NCBI GenBank assembly: GCA_003509235.1
Contig: DONH01000366.1
Span: forward strand, 1-10,588
Source: Planctomycetaceae bacterium
GTDB lineage: Bacteria; Planctomycetota; Planctomycetia; Pirellulales; UBA1268
Length of the DNA: 10,588 bases
Direction: 5' to 3'
Part shown: positions 6,546 through 10,588 of the stretch, one piece after another
How positions within the stretch are numbered: position 1 is the first letter of the stretch
Layout of the letters: each line of letters begins with the position of its first letter
Position numbers and translations under genes: made by a program
The notes under the pieces: model-generated
Databases searched by the model: none
Told to the model about the DNA's origin: nothing
Seen by the model: only the letters and a program-made list of their open reading frames with translations

Positions 6546-8126
6546 ATGCGTTCGCAAGTATTTTGCTGGTTGGTTCTTCTTTCAATGATCTTCGGCTCTT
6601 CAGATATAGTTTTTGCCCAAAAAGTATCTGTTGAAGAATTTACCTTGCCGAATGGAATGCAGTTTCTGCTCGTGCCCAGAACAGATCAACCAAATGTTGT
6701 AAGTGCTGGCTGGGTAGCTCGTGTTGGAAGCGTGAATGAACGTCCAGGAATAACAGGGATCAGTCATTTTTTTGAGCACATGATGTTCAAGGGAACAAAT
6801 ACGATTGGAACACGAAACCCCGATAAGGACCGTACGTTTCGAGTAGAGCAGAAAAAGGTGCGCGACCAGATGAACCAACTGGTACTGAGTGAGCAGTACG
6901 AACGGTATAGGAATGGAGAAATAAATGACCCTTGGGATTCAGTAAACGATACACCTCGGCTAAAAAGTTTGCGGACGAAACTGGACACACTTATTCGTGC
7001 CCAGCAGGGCCGAGGAAAAGCTGGCCCGGCCACTGCAACTATTGTTAAAGACGAATTTGATCAGGTTTATACAAAGGCTGGTGGTAGTGGCATGAATGCC
7101 TTTACGAGCTATGACCTGACCTGCTACTTCATCACCGTGCCATCAAATAAACTGGAATTATGGGCGTGGATGGAGAGCGATCGGTTGAACGACAGTGTGT
7201 TTCGAGAGTTCTATTCGGAACGAGATGTTGTTCATGAGGAACGACGGCTGCGTACAGACAGCACGCCAACGGGTCGATTTCAAGAGCAATTCAATTCGAT
7301 GTTTTGGGCTTCGTGCGGATATTCCTGGCCCGTTATTGGCTGGCCAAGCGACCTCAACAGCTACACCTTTGAGCAGGCCCAGGTGTATTGGAATACGTAT
7401 TATCGCCCCGGTAATCTTTTTGGTGTTGTAGTCGGTGACTTTGACCCAAAACAAGCAAAGAAGTACATCAGACAGTATTTTTCACGACTTGACCCCGGGA
7501 GTAATAAATTGCCAGCCGTTGTTACGCTTGAGGTTGAACAATTAGCCGAACAGCGAATGAATGCGATTGGTGATTTTCCGCCAACGATAGAAATTCGTTA
7601 CCACACTGTGCCAGCAGGTCATGTCGACAGCTACCCTCTTGACATGCTTGCAGAGGTGCTCAATGAGCGAACAGGTCGTCTCTATTCTACGATGGTGGAG
7701 GGGCGTGGAATTGCTGCTACAGCATCGGCAAGTTCAGACACGCGAAAGTACGCTGGCCTGTTTTCTTTTGACGCAATGACCCGCGGGGATGCGGTCCCAG
7801 AGCAACTCGAACAAGCTTGGTATGAAGAGTTGGCAAAGCTGCAGACGGAAGAGTTGTCAGATCGCGAGTTGCGTAAAGTAAAGAATCGTGTTGCAGCATC
7901 AAATTATCGTCGACTTGAGAACAATATGTCGCTCCTTATCCAGTTGGCTTTCAGTGAAGCGTTGCTGGATTGGGAAGAGATCAATGAAGGTCCTGCAAAA
8001 TATGAAGCAGTTACGGCAGACGATATCAGAAGAGTTGCAAAGAGCTATTTCGAGGAGACGAATCGTAGTGTTGCAATTTACCGAAGAAACTCGGAAGAGG
8101 TCGCAGCGAAGGAGGCTGAAAAGTGA
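6546..8126 (+). CDS. Exported M16-family zinc metallopeptidase, zinc-site subunit
   Basis: An M16B-type (MPP/PqqF-like) peptidase chain of 526 aa. Residues 1-24 are a signal peptide (basic start MRSQ, hydrophobic WLVLLSMIF, likely cut after VFA), so it acts outside the cytoplasm. The zinc site is HFFEH (H74, E77, H78), with the distal glutamate in SERDVVHEERRL (E232 by alignment with MPP-beta). GGSGMNAFTSYDLTCYFITV (179-198) is the conserved strand after the helix. Between HFFEHMMFKGT and GGSGMNAF lies a charged, helical insert of roughly 80 residues (about 85-175), so H78 and E232 are 154 apart rather than about 76. The C-terminal domain (about 345-515) lacks the Arg/Tyr substrate pair: V384 and A391 occupy those places. 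ATG 6546 was chosen for the clean signal peptide; a TTG at 6489 would add 19 residues. The stop overlaps the next gene. Substrate unknown. Confidence 0.93.
   Translation: MRSQVFCWLVLLSMIFGSSDIVFAQKVSVEEFTLPNGMQFLLVPRTDQPNVVSAGWVARVGSVNERPGITGISHFFEHMMFKGTNTIGTRNPDKDRTFRVEQKKVRDQMNQLVLSEQYERYRNGEINDPWDSVNDTPRLKSLRTKLDTLIRAQQGRGKAGPATATIVKDEFDQVYTKAGGSGMNAFTSYDLTCYFITVPSNKLELWAWMESDRLNDSVFREFYSERDVVHEERRLRTDSTPTGRFQEQFNSMFWASCGYSWPVIGWPSDLNSYTFEQAQVYWNTYYRPGNLFGVVVGDFDPKQAKKYIRQYFSRLDPGSNKLPAVVTLEVEQLAEQRMNAIGDFPPTIEIRYHTVPAGHVDSYPLDMLAEVLNERTGRLYSTMVEGRGIAATASASSDTRKYAGLFSFDAMTRGDAVPEQLEQAWYEELAKLQTEELSDRELRKVKNRVAASNYRRLENNMSLLIQLAFSEALLDWEEINEGPAKYEAVTADDIRRVAKSYFEETNRSVAIYRRNSEEVAAKEAEK
8109..8115 (+). 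promoter_or_regulatory. Strong ribosome binding site for the second M16 gene
   Basis: AAGGAGG, a near-perfect anti-16S match, ends 7 nt before the GTG at 8123 and lies inside the end of the upstream coding region. It decides the GTG start and indicates translational coupling through the GTGA overlap. Confidence 0.8.
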
Positions 8127-9625
8127 ATCATCAGGCGTTAAGAAATATCATGTTTATGCGTTCCCGAGCGGGTGTTGTTGCCGTGAGCCTGCTCTGCTTC
8201 TCGCAAGTCTTTGCTATTCCGCCACGCCCTGAAGCGATTGAATTTCAGCCTCTCCATTATACACCGCCACGTGCGGCTGATTTTCGGAGAATGCTTTCCG
8301 ATGGAACGATTGTGTACGTTGCAGAATCTCATGAATTCCCACTTGTCAATATTTCAATCACTTTCAAAGGTGGAGGTTCGCTTGATCCAGCAGCGACCCC
8401 CGGGCTTGCTTCTGTAATGGCGCGAATGGTTCGTGAGGGTGGGGCAGGTGATATGAGTCCAGCGATGTTTGATGAGACTCTGGATTTTCTTGCAACCGAA
8501 ATGTCTGTCTCTGCTGGCAACACATTCACAACAGCACGAATGAACTCATTAAGTGGCAATCTTGATGAAAGCCTTAAGCTCTTTGTCACAATGTTGCGAA
8601 AGCCCGCTTTTGAGAAACAGCGACTCGAGGTTGTGAAGGCACGGCTGCTTGAGTCATTGAAACAACGGAATGACAATGCTTCATCAATACTGGCTCGTGA
8701 GTGGAAAGCCATGCTCTATGGCCGAAAACATTTTGAAGCGAGTCAGCCAACAGCTTTGAGTGTTGAGGCAATTAGTCGAGAGCAGCTTCAGACAATTCAC
8801 GAGCAGATTATCCATCCGGGAAATATGATTGTTGCTGTATCTGGTGACTTTGCTGTTGAGGAAATGCTGGAAAAACTCACACAAGCATTTGATGGCTGGG
8901 AACGGGGGGCTGTGGCTCCTGACCCGCAAATGCCAGAAGCAATCCTCGTTCCGGGCCTCTATCACGTTCAGAAGGAGATTCCGCAGGGAAAAGTGGTGCT
9001 TGGGAAGCGAGGGATAGTTCGCGATGACCCAGATGCTATTCCATTGCTTTTACTGAATGAGATTCTTGGTGCCGGTGGCTTCACCAGCCGGCTTATGCAG
9101 AAGGTTCGGAGCAATGAAGGTCTGGCGTATTCAGTTCGTTCTATCTTGTCTCAGCGAGTCAATTATCCGGGTGCGTTTCAGGCTACATTTGAAAGCAAAA
9201 ACCCAACGGTAGCACTAGCCACAAAAATTGTTCTAGGTGAGATTGCTCTGATTCGTCAGCAGCCCGTAACCGATGAGGAAATCGAGGTTGCAAAGCAGGG
9301 TTTAATTGAGACGTTTCCCCGGCAGTTTGAGAGCAAGCCAACAACACTTCAGGTATTTGTAAATGATGAGTGGACGAATCGGCCCAAAGACTACTGGCGT
9401 ACTTTTCGTGAAAAAGTCAGAACGGTAACAAAAGACGATTTGCTCAGAGTTGCAAAAAAACACCTTGATCCGTCACAGATGGCAATTCTTGTTGTCGGTG
9501 ATTGGGAAGCGATTGCTCCCGGAGACCTTGAAGGTAGGGCGACGATGAAAGAATTTTTCGGTGGCGAGGTAAAGCATCTCCCCCTTCGAGATCCACTAAC
9601 GCTTGAGCCCCTTCCACTTGATTGA
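8123..9625 (+). CDS. Exported M16-family peptidase-like protein, non-zinc partner subunit
   Basis: A 500-aa M16-fold protein. It starts with a signal peptide (MNHQALRNIMFMRSR, then hydrophobic AGVVAVSLLCFSQVFA, likely cut before IPP). At the place of the zinc motif it has GLASVMARMVREGG (94-107), with no HxxEH, so it cannot bind zinc alone. The C-terminal domain keeps GAGGFTSRLMQKVRSNEGLA followed by YSV, with R329 and Y336 at the same 7-residue spacing as the substrate-binding Arg824/Tyr831 of insulin-degrading enzyme. This complements the upstream chain, which has the zinc site but no such pair. The arrangement parallels two-subunit M16B enzymes such as the Sphingomonas pair and mitochondrial processing peptidase alpha/beta. 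Start is GTG, overlapping the previous stop as GTGA, with AAGGAGG 7 nt upstream, so translation is coupled and 1:1 assembly is likely. Partner relation is inferred. Confidence 0.93.
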   Translation: MNHQALRNIMFMRSRAGVVAVSLLCFSQVFAIPPRPEAIEFQPLHYTPPRAADFRRMLSDGTIVYVAESHEFPLVNISITFKGGGSLDPAATPGLASVMARMVREGGAGDMSPAMFDETLDFLATEMSVSAGNTFTTARMNSLSGNLDESLKLFVTMLRKPAFEKQRLEVVKARLLESLKQRNDNASSILAREWKAMLYGRKHFEASQPTALSVEAISREQLQTIHEQIIHPGNMIVAVSGDFAVEEMLEKLTQAFDGWERGAVAPDPQMPEAILVPGLYHVQKEIPQGKVVLGKRGIVRDDPDAIPLLLLNEILGAGGFTSRLMQKVRSNEGLAYSVRSILSQRVNYPGAFQATFESKNPTVALATKIVLGEIALIRQQPVTDEEIEVAKQGLIETFPRQFESKPTTLQVFVNDEWTNRPKDYWRTFREKVRTVTKDDLLRVAKKHLDPSQMAILVVGDWEAIAPGDLEGRATMKEFFGGEVKHLPLRDPLTLEPLPLD

Positions 9626-9664
9626 ACGCAGTGGTGCTTGTGGTAGAAGATGGTTTTGCCAGAA

Positions 9665-9670
9665 CAGAGG
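9665..9670 (+). promoter_or_regulatory. Ribosome binding site favouring the methyltransferase ATG
   Basis: CAGAGG ends 8 nt before ATG 9679. The alternative in-frame GTG codons at 9631, 9634 and 9640 have no purine-rich tract upstream. Confidence 0.5.
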
Positions 9671-9678
9671 CTGGTGCT

Positions 9679-10588
9679 ATGCCTACGCTCCTTGAGAAAC
9701 TACCGCCTGCTCGGCCAGCAGAACTTCATGCTGCGACGATTGCACAAGAGGTGTCCGGAAATCACATTCTGGCCACTACAGTTGGTCGCGGTCAGGCTGC
9801 GATTACACTTGCAGAGACTCGACCAGATGCAGAGGTAAACCTCTGGTTTCATGACCAATACCAGCAGCAGTTGTTGGTTAGTGCGATACAGGATTTCCCA
9901 TCTCAATTAGGCCTGTATTGCGAGGCCGATGCTCCAGCGAGCACTCACGAAGGACAATATGATCTCGCTGTTATTCCTGTTTTCAAATCTGGCGAGGCGG
10001 AGTTTACGCGAGATGTGTTGCAGGCGGCTTTTCAAGCATTAGTTGTCGGCGGTCAATTGGTTGCCGCGATTGATAATCCTCAAGACAAGTGGTTGCGATC
10101 GCATCTGGCTGCTACCGGTGAGACGGTGCGGGTGCGTCCGGATACCTCAGGAAAGCCGAAAACGGTCTGTTACATCGTTCGAAAAACGCAACCATTAAAA
10201 AAAGTCAGAAACTTCGAGTGCAAGATAGTGTTCCGTGACCAGGAACATTTGCTTACCGCGTTGAGCCGCCCGGGTGTTTTTGCACATCGTCGGATTGATC
10301 CAGCGGCTCGGCATCTACTGAATGCTATTGATCTGGCTGAAGGTGCTCGTGTTCTCGAATTAGGTTGTGGATCAGGTTGCGTCAGTTTGGGGCTCGCAGC
10401 GAGACATCCATCAATAGGAATTTACGCGATCGACTCTTCAGCTCGTGCCGTTTCCTGTTTGCGACAGTCTATAGTAGAAAATAATCTACCGAACATCACG
10501 GTTGCTCTCGAGGCTTCGGGAATAGTTCCTGACCCCGGATGCTATGATCTGGTTGTTGCAAATCCGCCCTATTACTCAGATTTTCGCA
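9679..10588 (+). CDS. RsmC/RlmG-like rRNA guanine-N2 methyltransferase, 5' part (cut by window edge)
   Basis: A class I S-adenosylmethionine-dependent methyltransferase; 303 codons are visible. The C-terminal MTS-type domain starts near 200 with SRPGVFAHRRIDPAARHLL, matching the GVFSRDGLDVGSQLLL entry of RsmC. It continues with motif I VLELGCGSG (225-233), an acidic IDSSARAV motif II, and DLVVANPPYYSDF with catalytic NPPY at 295-298. The first roughly 190 residues have no SAM motif and resemble the degenerate N-terminal methyltransferase-like domain of RsmC/RlmG (for example LWFHDQYQQQLLVSAI). That two-domain layout supports m2G methylation of ribosomal RNA, probably 16S or 23S; which one cannot be told. 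The frame is open to the right edge. ATG 9679 has CAGAGG 8 nt upstream; GTG 9631 would add 16 residues. It follows the M16 pair by 53 nt and may share its transcript. Confidence 0.85.
   Translation, partial: MPTLLEKLPPARPAELHAATIAQEVSGNHILATTVGRGQAAITLAETRPDAEVNLWFHDQYQQQLLVSAIQDFPSQLGLYCEADAPASTHEGQYDLAVIPVFKSGEAEFTRDVLQAAFQALVVGGQLVAAIDNPQDKWLRSHLAATGETVRVRPDTSGKPKTVCYIVRKTQPLKKVRNFECKIVFRDQEHLLTALSRPGVFAHRRIDPAARHLLNAIDLAEGARVLELGCGSGCVSLGLAARHPSIGIYAIDSSARAVSCLRQSIVENNLPNITVALEASGIVPDPGCYDLVVANPPYYSDFR

Overview
The window is a piece of bacterial chromosome. It most likely comes from a planctomycete of moderate GC. This is an inference from protein character: EF-Tu with a non-canonical switch I ([20 protein letters not shown]), NusG with a long acidic N-terminal extension, and the SecE leader motif LYKRQQGR. 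No 16S rRNA or other decisive marker is present.

Left part (1-4991, all minus strand) is the translation/secretion/transcription-elongation block. Read in the direction of transcription it runs tRNA-Thr(TGT), tRNA-Tyr(GTA), tRNA-Gly(TCC), tRNA-Thr(GGT), tuf (EF-Tu), tRNA-Trp(CCA), secE, nusG, rplK (L11), then rplA (L1), which is cut by the window edge. This is the same order as the Escherichia coli thrU-tyrU-glyT-thrT-tufB-secE-nusG-rplK-rplA block, with tRNA-Trp added between tuf and secE. Spacers are long (50-240 nt) and several hold stem-loops. A candidate sigma70-type promoter lies upstream of the first tRNA, and another lies just upstream of rplK.

Middle (4992-5411) is a divergent non-coding region of 420 nt. 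It separates the minus-strand block from plus-strand genes.

Right part (5412-10588, all plus strand) begins with purU (formyltetrahydrofolate deformylase, ACT plus formyltransferase domains), followed by a short terminator-like hairpin. Next come two translationally coupled, exported M16-family peptidase subunits. The first carries the zinc site (HFFEH) and lacks the C-terminal Arg/Tyr substrate pair. The second lacks the zinc site and carries the Arg/Tyr pair (R329/Y336). They therefore look like a two-chain enzyme with its active site split between subunits. The last gene is the 5' part of an RsmC/RlmG-type rRNA guanine-N2 methyltransferase, cut by the right edge just after its NPPY motif.

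No mobile element, CRISPR array, phage gene or defence system was seen. Most of the window is conserved housekeeping sequence. The points of interest are the EF-Tu switch I variant, the NusG extension, the split M16 pair, the leader hairpins and two tRNAs with stem mismatches.
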